This document shows positions 22,765-34,024 of a DNA stretch of 64,000 bases, piece after piece (within the stretch, counting starts at the first letter, position 1; every line of letters starts with the position of its first letter). Position numbers and translations under genes: made by a program. Source of the stretch: Favolaschia claudopus (taxonomy: Eukaryota > Basidiomycota > Agaricomycetes > Agaricales > Mycenaceae); assembly GCA_037176885.1 (NCBI GenBank), contig JAWWNJ010000241.1:143048-207047 (forward strand), in the 5' to 3' direction. The notes below the pieces were generated by a model. It ran no database searches and was not told the origin of the DNA. It saw nothing but the letters and a program-made list of their open reading frames with translations.

Positions 22765-23947
22765 ATGATACGACGAGGAAATCGCCGCCACATACCTAAG
22801 GAGCAGAAACAGCTCATCACCACAATGTCGGCCCATATGTCTGTCCCAGACATTGCTGCAGCTACCAACATCAGCGAGCGAACCATATACCGCATCATCC
22901 GAACATGGCGGACCACTGGGGATCACGTCCGAATTCCTCTGCAGCTTGGACGACCCCGCATTCTTACATCTTTTGATGTCGCGGTCTGTGGTCTTCTCAA
23001 TACCCTTCGTATTTGACCCTTTGAGAAGTATCTTGAGGGTCTTGTTGCGAGAACCCCCGACATCTATCTTTTCGAGCTACAGGAATGTTTGTACGAAGCC
23101 ACGGGACTCGACGTCGCTAAAACCACCATCCGTGACGCCCTTTTGCGAATGGGTTATGTTCGGGTTCATGTAAGTAAAATTGCTGGGAGTCTCGTGCCGC
23201 TGACATGAGTATATCCTTAGATATCTCGAACTGCACTCGAAGCTGAGGAAAACAAACGGCTTGGGTTTCAATGTGAAGTTGGACAACACCCACCTCGAAG
23301 ACTGGTTTTCCTAGACGAAGCAGCTTGCAATCGACATACAACGCGGCGGCAGATGGCATGGGCCCCCATTGGAATGCGAGCGCGGCGGCATGATTTTTTT
23401 GTCCGAGGCATCCGGTATGTGTTTCTGCTCTTGCCAGCGCTACGTGCCTGCTGATATGTATAGTTATTCTGTTCTTCCGGCAATTTGCCTCGATGGCATA
23501 CTTCACTTCGATGTGTTGACTCGATCCTGGACCGCCGTAGAGTTCCGCAACTATCTCGATATTCTCCTTGACCGCATGAATCCCTTTCCGCAGGACAACT
23601 CCGTTCTCGTCATGGACAACGCAAGTGTTCATCACTTTGATGGGATTCGTGAGATGGTCGAGGGACGGTGCGTAGCATATATCCTATTGATTTCCAACTA
23701 ACTGAATTTGATTTACAGCGGCCGCCGACTCATTTATCTGTCACCCTATTCTCCCGACTTCAATCCATGCGAAGAAGGGTTTTCATGCATGAAATACTGG
23801 ATCCGACGCAACCGGGACGATGTTCTCAGCTCGATGGAAGGGCGTGATGGTTGCGACCCCATTGCAACTTTGTGGGAAGCTGCTCATGAGACGATGACCC
23901 CAGAGAACATTGAAGGATGGTTTAGGGATTGCGGATATGTTGTATAG
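22765..23947 (+). CDS. Tc1/mariner transposase (DD34E)
   Basis: Model join(22765..22983,23029..23169,23221..23414,23464..23667,23719..23947), 328 residues, usual Tc1 length; introns are 45-51 nt and all phases agree. N-terminal helix-turn-helix (PDIAAATNISERTIYRIIRT) followed by a GRPR-like LGRPRI. Catalytic triad D152 (LVFLDEAACN), D236 (SVLVMDNASVHH), E271 (PYSPDFNPCEEGF), with 34 residues between the last two. It cuts at the element ends and inserts at TA. The first intron lacks a textbook donor (GTCTGT) but is needed to bypass a TGA and restores conserved sequence. The start is the first ATG after an in-frame stop. No damage seen. Confidence 0.92.
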
Positions 23948-24082
23948 GTTGTATCAGTAGTTGTCAATACACGAGTAGGACGCCAAGAAATTATATAAAC
24001 AATATAACTATACAAATATACAGAAAACTAGTAGCGATACAGTATTTTCAGCAGAGGCGATAACATACACAGCGTGAAAAAA

Positions 24083-25556
24083 TCAGTTCTCCTTGTCGCT
24101 TTCATCCCCCACAACCCTGGCCCGCTTCTTCCCCTTGCGTTTCTTAGCGGCGGTGACCATCTTACTTGCCTTGCGCACAAAGTTACCCACGGCACCGGCT
24201 GCCATCCCAACGTCGGTTTTGTAGAACTTGGTATCGAAGTCGGCGATGCTGTTGGCGTAGACAATGCCTTGTTCCCCAAGGCTCTCATCATATTGGAAGT
24301 ATTTGAGAGCTGGGTACTTTTCATCCAGAGCACGCAGCACGTCGGAGACAAGGAGGACGTCCTCGTCTTCGTCATCAGATTCATCTGATGACTCGTACTC
24401 ACGTCGACGTTTGACGCCATTGCCATCGCGGAGGATGGTATCGCCGGACTCGGACTTACCAAGATGGAGGTGGATGGGGGGCATGGTATTTTGCCCGCGG
24501 TTCCGAGCACGTTCCTCGCGAGCACGGCCACGCTCTGCAAGCTCGTCAAGCTTGAGGACTTTGGGAGGATGTTCCAGATCTGCGGTGCCATCGTGCTGAA
24601 GACAGAAGTCAGCAGTGTAAAATAGAAACAGAAATTCCACGTCACGCACCATGTACCGAGCCCACAAATTAATAACATCTATTCCAATCTCGACGTGCTT
24701 GCCGGGGTACTTAGATTTCGGGCCCATCACGTAGCACCACCGATTTTTGCCAGGATGTTCCGCGCACTTGAGATGGTTCTGAATCTGCTGTACCTCGGTG
24801 GCGGTAACAGCAGTCTCGGGGGGTTTTTCGGCCTGTTTTGTCGTCTTTCCATCGGGCTGCACCTCCTAAAGAGACGGTGTGCTCAACGCCGAAGAACCCA
24901 TAGATAACAGATGACTTACCAGGTTAACCACTTCCATTATCACCTCTTTCTGACGACGTGTGCTTTTCTGGAGCTTGAGAAGCTGCTGGAAGGCGTCGCG
25001 AACATCGTCCTCGGACGACAGACGGTGATATGGATCCTTGCGACGCTCCTGAGACTCTTTCCATCCCAACGTCGCAGATGTGGGGTCGACATTCATCTGA
25101 GCTGTGATGCGTGATAGAAAGTCGCCGGCAGGAATGTCAGAGGGGAGGACGAGGGTTGTGGTGACCGTGGCGCGCTTCTTTCCATTTCCTGGCGCGCCAT
25201 AGATAGGGACTTTGACTGTGATGAAGGTACTGCGGTCTGGAAGTTTATTAGTAGCCTGCAAAATGCGCAAATAGCTGTAACACACCTGCAGTTTGACTGG
25301 GAGCTGTAGTGGATGGCAACTGAGATTGGCGGGCTTCGACAATGTGAGGAGGGAACGGAGGAAGCCGGTATTGATGATAAGACGGATCTTCATCGCTAGA
25401 ATCGTCGTCGTCGCCCCCAGGCTGCTCGTAGTCGCGGGTGTGGTCAAACATGCCATTGTCGAGAGAGGCCTGTAATTGGGCCACTGCGAGCTGTCGTCCG
25501 GTGAGAGCAGGGGGAGGGCCGACGCCAAGAAGATATGGTGCAATAGTGTTTTGCAT
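24083..25556 (-). CDS. accessory protein of the Tc1/mariner element, function unknown
   Basis: Model complement(join(24083..24595,24650..24865,24920..25236,25286..25556)), 438 residues. Introns are 49-54 nt; the first contains a perfect TACTAAT branch-site-like sequence, and all phases agree. Features: acidic stretch near residues 46-56, a beta-rich block RSTFITVKVPIYG near 92, a possible metal site C230/H233/C240 (HLKCAEHPGKNRWCYV), a second acidic stretch SSDESDDEDED, and a basic C-terminus KKRKGKKRAR suitable as a nuclear signal. It reads toward the transposase with 135 bp between the stop codons, and both lie within the same terminal repeats, so it probably moves with the element. I do not recognise a named domain. 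Roles such as DNA binding or host-factor contact are guesses. Confidence 0.8.
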
Positions 25557-25784
25557 GGTGTCAAAACCGGTCGAAAAGTAGAATAGGTGGGCGCCTTGGA
25601 CGCGTTGAGCGAGGATATATAGCGTAGCGTATGCTCCACACGATCGTCAGCCTGCTCGTCATGACTGTAAGTCTCCAGTGACGCTGTAACCGTACTAGAT
25701 GGTCGTTGTCGAGGAGGTATTAGCAGAAAAGGTTATTCTAAATTTGGCACTACTGTAGTTACGACCTCGTCTCGGCGGCTCGGC

Positions 25785-25827
25785 CCGAACTCAGCTAAAA
25801 AATCGAAACTGTCTATCGTTTCCAAAA
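25785..25827 (-). repeat. right terminal inverted repeat
   Basis: 43 bp, perfect reverse complement of 22618-22660. The accessory gene start codon (25556) is 229 bp inside it. Confidence 0.95.
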
Positions 25828-25835
25828 TAGCTGTA

Positions 25836-26242
25836 CTATCCTGCCAAATAGGTCTGGATTTGCACAACGAGTCTGGATTTTCGATTTTTCTCTTCTCCCT
25901 TTTCAAGTTGAATCTCCGGACCTTTCGGAATCTGTTTATATGTCTTTGGGCTACAGATCCTGCAAGTTTCGTAGCGATACGGCCACAGGAAGGTAGTAAG
26001 AAAAACGGGCTTTCATCAAGGGATTTTGATGGGATTGACAGCACAGATCAAAAACCTCGAGAAAACGGCGAATCTTTCCTGACATTGGACTTGAATGAAA
26101 TCGTAAGATTTGTAGCTCTACCTGTAGAGAATTGGTACCAGAATAAATGCCGAAAGGTCCGGAGATTCAACTTGAAAAGGGAGAAGAGAAAAATCGAAAA
26201 TCCAGAGTCATTGTGCAAATCCAGACCTATTTGGCAGGATAG
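25836..26242. mobile_element. 407-bp TA-flanked MITE
   Basis: Inverted arms of about 105 bp starting CTATCCTGCCAAATAGGTCT, flanked by TA (25834-25835, 26243-26244). Only GCTG separates its TA from the TA that ends the mariner element, so two TA-specific elements occupy adjacent sites. Confidence 0.9.
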
Positions 26243-26325
26243 TAAGGCGATTTTTGCACACATCAAATGAAATCGGCTGTGACCTGTGACCTGAAAAATC
26301 GGTCGAAATGGTACAGTAGCTTTAT

Positions 26326-26752
26326 TGGGGGAGCTTGCTCCCCCTTTATCAGAGCCGTCACCGAAAAGCAATAAGCTGTGCTCTTGCACTTTTTGATGGG
26401 TATCGCAACTTCCGATGCGATCAATAAAGCCGTGATAAATCGTTGTTCCAGTATAATGCCGTGCTGTTCCTGCTGATCTTTCGGCAACACTGCTTGATCC
26501 TGTCTGATGGAAGCATGTGCTGCACTGATTGAACCTGCTCCCATGCATAGACACTGCTGAGTTCATGGGTTGTACTACATTCTACTACCAAGAATTTTGC
26601 ATCAATTTCTTCCGCCCTGTTCCCCAGTCTCGGACTCTGAATTCCAATTTGCAGCCAAATCAGTTCGACCTGAAAAATATCCGCGTCTGTAATCTGCGCA
26701 AGCTCGCCCTACTGTAGGCCAGGAACTGGCATACAAATCATATTTTGGCAAG
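26326..26752 (+). repeat. repeat family A, full copy (solo-LTR-like)
   Basis: Runs from the inverted GGGGGAGCTTGCTCCCCC at 26326 to the palindromic GCCAGGAACTGGC end near 26732 and the ACAAATCATATT tail. An inverted diverged copy is 53814-54381 and a split copy is 6125-8288. No coding capacity; a solo LTR or non-autonomous element is likely. Confidence 0.7.
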
Positions 26753-27037
26753 ATTTACGAAACTAAATTGTAACAAGCTATTGAAGCTTTAGCTCCCCGC
26801 CTTCGGCGCGGTGACCACCCGCTCGCTCCATCAAAAAGTGATCTATCCGGCCATTGCCGTGCGACCTGCCCTTACTCGCTGGCACCAAGGTATGTTTCGC
26901 TTTCACAGCACCTGATGCACCACAGTTTCGTAGGTCTCAATGTTTCAATAATTGTCCTGTAGCAAGTGATAAAATCTCTTTGAATAAAACTCGTTGATTC
27001 AAGAATATCTGTGCATTTATGAACTACACTACATCAA

Positions 27038-28272
27038 TCACAGTGAGTCCATCCACGCGCAAAGATCAGCGTAGGCTTCCTCTGCCATCCTGTGCTCCCC
27101 GTTGAGACCGCCGTCCTCCCACACCTCTTGAATAGTATTCCGAAGGCAACCCTCGTGCATGTTGGAGCAGCCCCTTCGTTGAATCGAGCTCGTTCATTAG
27201 AGGGTTTGCGAAGAGCCATTGGAGCCATTGAATGGCTATCGATTTCCGCATTAGGAAACTTTGATGAGCTAAACTTTTATGTAGAAGTCAAGAAGAGCTG
27301 CCTGGAATAAAATTCTGATACTCAGACTGGGGGTATCTTTTGTCAATACGCCGGAATTTGGACACTTGTTTAGCCATTAGCCATCCAATGGCTGCATCGC
27401 AAACAGGCTATTATGGCTCCCGGCGTCTTGTTGTTCTCTGGATGAAGCAACTGCTTTCCGAAGCCCCCCCACCAAAAAGAGTTCCAGAGTTTGGAACAAT
27501 AAACCTCGTCTCTGCATCCAAAAGAATGAGTTATCTCTGCCGGATAGAACGCCAGCCCAATACGGTGATCCATAATCTTCATCTTTAGCTCAACCAGTTT
27601 GTAATAGGTAACGATACCCATGTGTTCGGCATCCTCTAGGGTTAGTTTATGGAGCGGTTCTTTGATCAACGCCTGGAAGGCAGGAGCAGCCCAGTCGTCC
27701 AGACTGTATTGGCGGGCAAGCTTGATCTGCATGGCAGCGGTGAAGTCGGGATGGCAGGGAAGGAAGGTGTGTGGTGACATATTTGATACCAGTTGGAATA
27801 CGCCACATTTTCGAAAGGTGAAGCACGCTCAAATAAAATTGCAGCGGCATTACATCCGATAACTCATCACTTGAAAATATTCAGCATGTCAAGCAAGTAA
27901 TGATTCAAGAAATCGGCTTACTAGTCATACAAAAATGTTACCAGGTATCGAAAGTGAACATTGTTAACGTCGATGTGCCGAGTGCTCAAGTTGATTGGAT
28001 GGTCATCATCTTGACCGTCAGGAATAGAGCCAGGCATTTGCGGCACCTCGAAGAGCTCCAAGAAGAATTCGGACTTCATAGCAAGTCGAGTTTTGTGCAA
28101 TTTATACAAACGGTTTTCGCACTGAAGTTTGTCAGTTGTAGTCGCTGTTGCTAGCGGGACTCAATGCTGCTAGTCCACTCACAAGAAAAACAACCCCTCC
28201 ATCGTCCAAATAATATCTCTCATCGTGAATAAGAGCCAGCCTGGGGCCAGAAGGACTTTTTTGCTCTGCCAT
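27038..28272 (-). pseudogene. BTB/POZ-domain protein, frameshifted
   Basis: Minus-strand gene starting MAEQKSPSGPRLALIHDERY at 28272. Exons 28183-28272, 27922-28121 and 27869 downward, introns 61 and 52 nt. The BTB domain is plain: YKLHKTRLAMKSEFFLELFE, then HFRYLVTFLYD. The reading then follows LSVLHLSKMWRIPTGI, but at about 27755 (CTTCCTTCCCTGCC) it must shift one base to reach HPDFTAAMQIKLARQYSLDD. The C-terminus can be read at 27038-27180 (EVWEDGGLNGEHRMAEEAYA to TGA), with disrupted sequence before it. BTB proteins of this mushroom-expanded family probably act as protein-interaction or ubiquitin-adaptor modules. The next gene starts 74 bp away on the other strand. Confidence 0.8.
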
Positions 28273-28346
28273 AACAGTCGAAGCCAAGAGAGACGCGTCC
28301 GTTGTTTGTTTGTATTCTGATCACATTCTCTTGGTCTCCCCCCATC

Positions 28347-30272
28347 ATGAGTACCCTCCTCGAAGAGCTTCCTGGCCTTCCCGCACATTTCGACGGTGAA
28401 GTCTGGTCTCCGAATGTCACACAAGGCTACCATATCCTGCAAAATGGCTACAAATATGCCTACGAGGCACTGAATGCGGGCGACAATGACACTCACCGCC
28501 TCCGACTGCACTCAGAAAAATTGCTAAATCGCCTCTTTCCGATACTAGATGCGATGGAGGCCGAGGTTTTGAATTCCGACTGGATAGAAACATGCGCTGT
28601 GGCTCTCGCTGGTTTGATTTTGGAGCTAGAGGATTCCGCTGCTGCCATTGCAAATGTGTAAGTACCCCCAAACATCTTACCTCCATCTTGGTTTGTAATG
28701 CTGTTTCAGCAACGCACCAAGACTGAAGCGACCAACGATTGTTCAAGTTCAGCATACGGGAAGACGTGGCCGGCCGCGAAAGGTTTCGTCGGCTGAATGG
28801 CTGGAGGCAGCCGTAGCGCCAGGCCGCCGTATTACGCTCACGAAATTGGCGGCCCTGGCTGGGGTTCACCGGCATACACTCAGGGCGTATCTTATTAAAT
28901 ATGGTGTCTATGAGCGCTTCTGTAACATCTCCGACCATGATCTAGACTTGCTGGTGAAAACATTCAAGTCAGCGAAGCCCACCTCGGGTGTCAGCTATGT
29001 GATTGCTTTTCTTCGAAGACATGGTCTCAAGATACAGAAGAGACGTGTCCACGGATCGATGCGGCGCATTGACCACTTGGGAAGTGTCCTCCGCAACTAT
29101 CAAGCCATAGATCGCTAGATGTACTCGGTGCCGCACTCAAATTACCTCTGGCATCTCGATGGACATCACAAACTCATACGGTGGGGCATTGTAATCCACG
29201 GTATCGTTGACGGATATTGTCGGACGGTGAGTCATTATTTCAATCATGGTTCTCAAAGCAATTGAGTAAGAGTATGCAGGTGGTGGGGCTGCACGCTAGT
29301 ACAAATAACAGGGCAAGCACAGTGCTCGACCTCTTTCTGAGGGCGGTTCGGAAATATGGTACTCCTTTTAGGATGCGTGGAGATAGAGGCGGTGAAAATA
29401 TAGAAGTCTCGGTATGGATGATCAAGCACCGTGGTGCTAGACGTGCCTCATTCATGTGGGGATCGTGAGTATTTCCAATACTAAGTACATGATAGAGCGC
29501 AGAATTAATTATAGCTATGCAGATCAACCCGCAACACACGGATTGAACGCCTCTGGGTCGAAGTTGGCACCCAATTTGCTCGACGATGGCGGGGCTTTTT
29601 CACCAGATTGGAACGCAGCCACGGACTGTAGCATACTTCCATGCATCACCTGTGGCTTCTTCATCGTCTCTTCCTCGACTACATCAACTCTGACTGCCAT
29701 GACTTTGAGGCGACTTGGAATCTTCATCCGCTGAGCGGAACCCGCAACAAAACCAATCCCCATTGGTACATTCGCTACCTGTCTTATTTGAATGCTCACA
29801 GACTTGTGGACATAGGATATTCGCTTTGTAAGCGAGACAGAGCACGGTGTAAATAATGACGGGGGTCCATGAAGACCAGCCTGGCGTTCACCCAAGCATT
29901 TTGGAGGAGTACTACGCAACAGAAGATGCCCTCGACAGCGATTGGGACAACATTGACGACATGATCGCAGTTGACTAGACAAGAGATATTCGGCACGACC
30001 CCATTGACGTGCCAGCACATGAGGCGCCGTTCAGCGCAGCTCTGGAGAAGGTATTTTGGGAGGCGCTTGAATTTGTGAAAGCAGAAAATATGATTCCTGA
30101 GGACTTCGACACGGACTTGGACAGTTATCCCGTACGTGAATCCATTCACCTTGGGCGTGGAGGGAAAAGGATCTCCGTTACTCTACCTTTGGATATATGG
30201 TGGCCCCGGGCGCTTTTATGGGCACAGGCACTTGACTTGATGACTAGACTGCTCGTAGAAAATGAATTATAA
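28347..30272 (+). pseudogene. integrase-core (rve-type) gene with in-frame stops
   Basis: Exons 28347-28657, 28710-29226, 29280-29464, 29523 onward; introns 52-58 nt. An N-terminal helical region is followed by a basic GRRGRPRK and a helix-turn-helix-like segment (LTKLAALAGVHRHTLRAYLI), then an integrase-type catalytic core with D (WHLDGHHKLIRWG), D (RGDRGGEN) and E (TRIERLW). This matches the eukaryotic integrase-core family seen in fungi and animals, thought to derive from transposons. TAG codons break the frame at 29116-29118, just before the core, and at 29629-29631, just after it, and a further stop follows VD near 29980. Homologous C-terminal sequence (WWPRALLWAQALDLM) continues to 30272. 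Fragments between the stops are otherwise well preserved, so inactivation looks recent. Confidence 0.8.
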
Positions 30273-30396
30273 TTTTTCACATACAATAAAGGTACAATGA
30301 CTTGGTGCCATCTAAAAGTCGGCCAGTGTTTGGTAAAGGAAGCGGGTGCAAATAAAGAGGTCTCGTACTTTTTTTTGGTTCTCACTCTCTACGCTC

Positions 30397-32069
30397 ATGT
30401 GCTTGTTTAAAATCACCGGTCCCGACGGGGCAACAGAATTGTGTCCTTGCCCGCGATACATTCCCAACGAGAACCCTGTCCCTGGCCCACAGAAATGTCG
30501 TGACTGTATTCATTGGGAGAGCATGCATCCACCGCCGGAGCAGCCTCGCAAGACGGCTATGGCTGACCTCATGGACAGTCTTCGACCCAGAGTTGGAGAT
30601 ATTCGCTCGCGAGACCCAGCTGACGAAGAAGCTCGCAAGGAGTCCTACGCTGGTTTCAGAAAGGTCAGCGGGGACAGTAAGCCTCAGGGTCGTGGAGGAG
30701 CAACCAAATACCAAGTAAGTGAATATGGTTGACATGCTCAGAAGGCTGAGACTACCTATACAGAAAAGTGAGAAACGTAGATCGACTCAGAAGAAGAAAG
30801 AAAAAACACACCGTGTTGGAAATATTGTCTTCATCCCGGATGCAGACTTTGTGAGTTCACTGTCTGAGTCAGGTCATTCTTGGTTAAATCATCTGCGAAT
30901 AGCCGGATGACAGCGAGGACAGCTCTGACAGCGACGAGGACGAAGACAATGACAGCGACGACAAGGACAAGCAACACGATGTTGGAGCAGTGCCCGACCT
31001 CAATAAGATGGAGGAGCTGAAGGAAAGTCTCCTTGTCGTCACCGAAGATAAAGAGGGAAACATTTTGGAATACTCTGAGGATTGGTCGGAGGAGTATATT
31101 GACCAGAGGTGGCTGAAACCGTTGTTCTCTGCTGCGTACAAGTACATGGAAGGTCGGAAAGGGTTTGAGGAAGGCGATTTGATATGGGTTCCACTTCATG
31201 CCCACCGCAACAGACTGAGAGTCTTCAAGAAAAAGGGTGAAGTTACAGGCGAAGATCTGGAGAAGATCAAGGCAGGGAAAGGAAAGCGAGTCGAGCTGTC
31301 GACACTTTATCTCGGTAAAGTCCAAAACAGGAATTCTCAGCTTCTCTTTCACACACTCACCACCGCTCAGCTCTTTGCCCTCAAGTGCCGAACAAGATCT
31401 AGAAGCATGGTCGTTGGGCTACCAAAACCAAAGGCAAAGACAACTCGGCGGAACTACCTCGCCAAGCCAAGTCTGCGGGTCAACAATCATCAAGCAAAGC
31501 CAAACGAAAACAAGAGGACGACGACGTAGAAATAGTAGAGTCTGAGGATGCGACTGGTGAGCCGCATTTTACAGGGATTTTTGTTACTATGCTAACTTAT
31601 TCTATCATCAGTCGGTGCTGGGTCTTTGAAGGGCAAGAGTGTGAAGAAGGATAGTCCGTTGAAAATCAGGATTAAGCGTGAACCCGCCCGAGCTAAAAGT
31701 TTGTATCTCTTGCTGTTGACTCCGGCATGCTCATCTCATTCAAAACGACTGAACTTAGATATCCCCACCGTTTCGACGGGAGAGCCGGATGTAATTGTCG
31801 TCAAAAAGGAGAAGCTGGAACCGCAGACAGGTGTTGGTGTCGGTGTCGTATCGTCCGGTTGGCGCTGGGTCTGGTTAGGCGGGGTCCGAGGTCGCGAGGA
31901 GGTGTCTTCATCCGTTGGTCGGCGCGAGGGGGACTTGGTGAAGGGCAAGGCGCCTCTTAGCGTCCCCATGATACCGGGTTTTTTTGACGGGGTGGTGGGT
32001 TCTTGGGACCGTGAGCTCACCAACGAGCGGGTAGACGAGTTAGGTGCGTTATCTTTCGCATTCCTGTAA
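30397..32069 (+). CDS. unassigned multi-exon protein, 3' part uncertain
   Basis: Start ATG 30397. Exon 1 30397-30714 holds a Cys/His cluster (CPCPRY ... CRDCIHWESMHP) that could bind zinc. Exon 2 30764-30850 is Lys-rich and ends GNIVFIPDADF. Exon 3 from 30903 begins with an Asp/Ser/Glu-rich stretch and continues ILEYSEDWSEEYIDQRWLKP. Introns are 49 and 52 nt, in phase. After about 31310 the frame is unclear: three frames carry plausible pieces (EQDLEAWSLGY; KTKGKDNSAELPRQ ... EIVESEDAT; then after an intron KGKSVKKDSPLKIRIKREP) and the last stops at 32069. I believe a family of such proteins exists in mushrooms but cannot name a function. Acidic and basic blocks suggest a nuclear protein. Confidence 0.55.
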
Positions 32070-32392
32070 GGTTCGTTATCTTCCGTTCTACTGTTTCGTG
32101 ATACCGTAGATGTTCTGTGACGCAGGCTTTTGGGTGGTTTTGCGGACGCGTTGGGGTCCGGTGGTTTGGGAGGTAGAATCCTGATCGATCCTGCTGCGCT
32201 TCCAGGCGCGTTTTTATGGCCCTTGGGGCTCTGGGATGCCTTTTTCTAGCTACACTCTCGCTCACTGCGCTATTCGCCGCGAATTGGTCGTGGGAAAGCG
32301 ACCGGTGCCGAGGTTACAGAAGAAGAAGGACTTGACGTGGGGGGCACCAGTGTTGGGGGGATAGCGTTTAGTGAGCTATACAAGCTCTGTCT
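32070..32392. other. no gene recognised
   Basis: Between the unassigned gene and the MYND remnant; may include its lost 5' exon, but nothing is readable. Confidence 0.35.
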
Positions 32393-34024
32393 TTACTTCT
32401 GGTCCGCCGTGCCGTCGCCCAAGCCGTCCTCCCTGAACTTTGGCCGCGAATTTGGGCTTGGATAGAATTTTCCGAAGAATACGCAGAGTATCTGCCATTC
32501 GATTCAGATCGCCTCGATGCTCGCTTTAGCGCCTATGTTGTCATTCTCCGCGAGTTTATGGTGGTTCGGCAAGTGGTTAACCGCTATGGCTATCTCGCTC
32601 CCGAGGATGTTTTTTGTTGTCGGGCGGGCATGGAAGTTTGTTCTCCACTGCAATCTTCATGAGCCGGGGGGCGGAAAGGTTTTGAATGGTATTGCCTGCT
32701 GGGTAGAAAGTTGGGTTCACCCTGATAATTGGGGAATGCAGCCTTTGAAGAGCTGCTTGCTGGCGTGGGAGGAACACGGCGTGACCTTGCTTTACTTATA
32801 ATCTCACACCTGAATCTTATCCTCGGTAAGCGCTCCCGTTCACATATACTGGACGACATCTCATTTACCTCACTCTCGGCGTCATCGCCTTCGTCCGCGT
32901 AGGGCTCTTCAATGGCCGTCCTGATTTCGCGTTTCAACACGCACTTCGGGTATGTGGCTTTGTGCCTGTAATTCTCGAAACTTTGCGTGCGCTCATGGAT
33001 CGGACACTGCGAACGGACGATAGCCACCTCGCTGCGTTTGCTAGACTTCTGATCGCCAGCGCGGGTTCTCGGGTGTGGGCACCTGAATTCCTACGAGAAG
33101 GGTTCATTCCGCTTACCTTCGGCTCTGGAACCTTACAGCATATGACGGCTACGCGCCCCAACTTCGCTACGTTTCTGCAGGGAATTATACCATCGTTCCT
33201 CGTTTTCCACTCTCTGCTGGAGCAACTACGCCCTTGCCTCGCGACGCTGAGCCTTGATGCGTCTCCCTTCTTCCCGGACGCGGAATCCCTCACAAGGTGG
33301 GAGATCACGATAAATCTACTTAAACAGCGATCCGACGCCTTCGATCGATACAATGAGGAATATCCCCCTTACTTGTATGCATGCAATAATGTCCAGGTGG
33401 GTTTCATCTTCAAATATCATTCGAGTCGACTTGAGTGAAAAGGGTATTTCGTTAAGTGTGCAGGAGACCTAACCAAGAACCTCGTCCGACGCTGCGGAGG
33501 CTGTTTCCTCGCTCACTATTGCTCGAAGACTTGTCAAACAGTCGATTGGCACAGTGGCCATCGACAAAATTGTCCAATTCTCTCACCTCGGCGAAATGGT
33601 GGGTCCAGAGAACCTTCACTCGACAACATTGAGCGTCAAACACATGATCAATTCACAGAATATCAACACTGTAGCGCAAAAGAGCGGTCATTCCTCCGGA
33701 ACCTCATACACGAGCAATGCATCGCATACTCCCAGCGTCTCGCCTTGGATCCTGGACTCGTCCAAATTTCAATGGAATACGATACGCGCTATTCGATTAC
33801 GCCAGCGGTCGGTGAGAGAGCTACCTGGTCGCACGGGAGCAGTTGGTGGACTACACGGACTTTACTGAGGAAGAAGCCCGAGTTCTGGCAAATAATGAGC
33901 GGATGGAGTTCCACATGGTGAGGGTCATGGACGGGAGAGAACCCTGTATATGGCTCTTCCCGTTGAATACCGAACCCCACAGAATTTTACAGTCACGAAA
34001 AAAAAACATAACATACAACTGCTG
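32393..34024 (+). pseudogene. MYND zinc-finger protein, several frame changes
   Basis: Homologous to the gene at 1-1236: ELWPRIWAWIEF near 32430. Reading shifts frame in a T6 run near 32610 (to VVGRAWKFVLHCNLHEPGG) and back in a G4 run near 32735 (to AFEELLAGVGGTRRDLALLI). A long clean stretch follows from 32865 (GVIAFVRVGLFNGRPDFAFQ) to a donor at 33396. After a 67-nt intron the MYND finger is visible (RRCGGCFLAHYCSKTCQTVD, then HSGHRQNC), but the splice leaves it one base out of phase. A further shift near 33825 leads to EEEARVLANNERMEF and a stop at 34024. The MYND finger usually mediates protein contacts. Most changes are single-base, so sequence error is an alternative to decay. Confidence 0.8.

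Larger units (their letters stand above)
22618..25827. mobile_element. two-gene Tc1/mariner transposon
   Basis: A 3.2-kb element with 43-bp perfect inverted ends (22618-22660 and 25785-25827, starting TTTTGGAAACGATAGACAG) and TA on both sides (22616-22617, 25828-25829). It carries a plus-strand DD34E transposase and a convergent minus-strand gene. After splicing both are fully open, and the ends are identical, so it looks recently active. Confidence 0.92.

Noticed and set aside
24028..24678. 216-codon minus-strand frame overlapping the mariner accessory gene
   Set aside because: Shadow of the accessory gene in another frame; the accessory model has consistent splice phases and conserved-looking composition.
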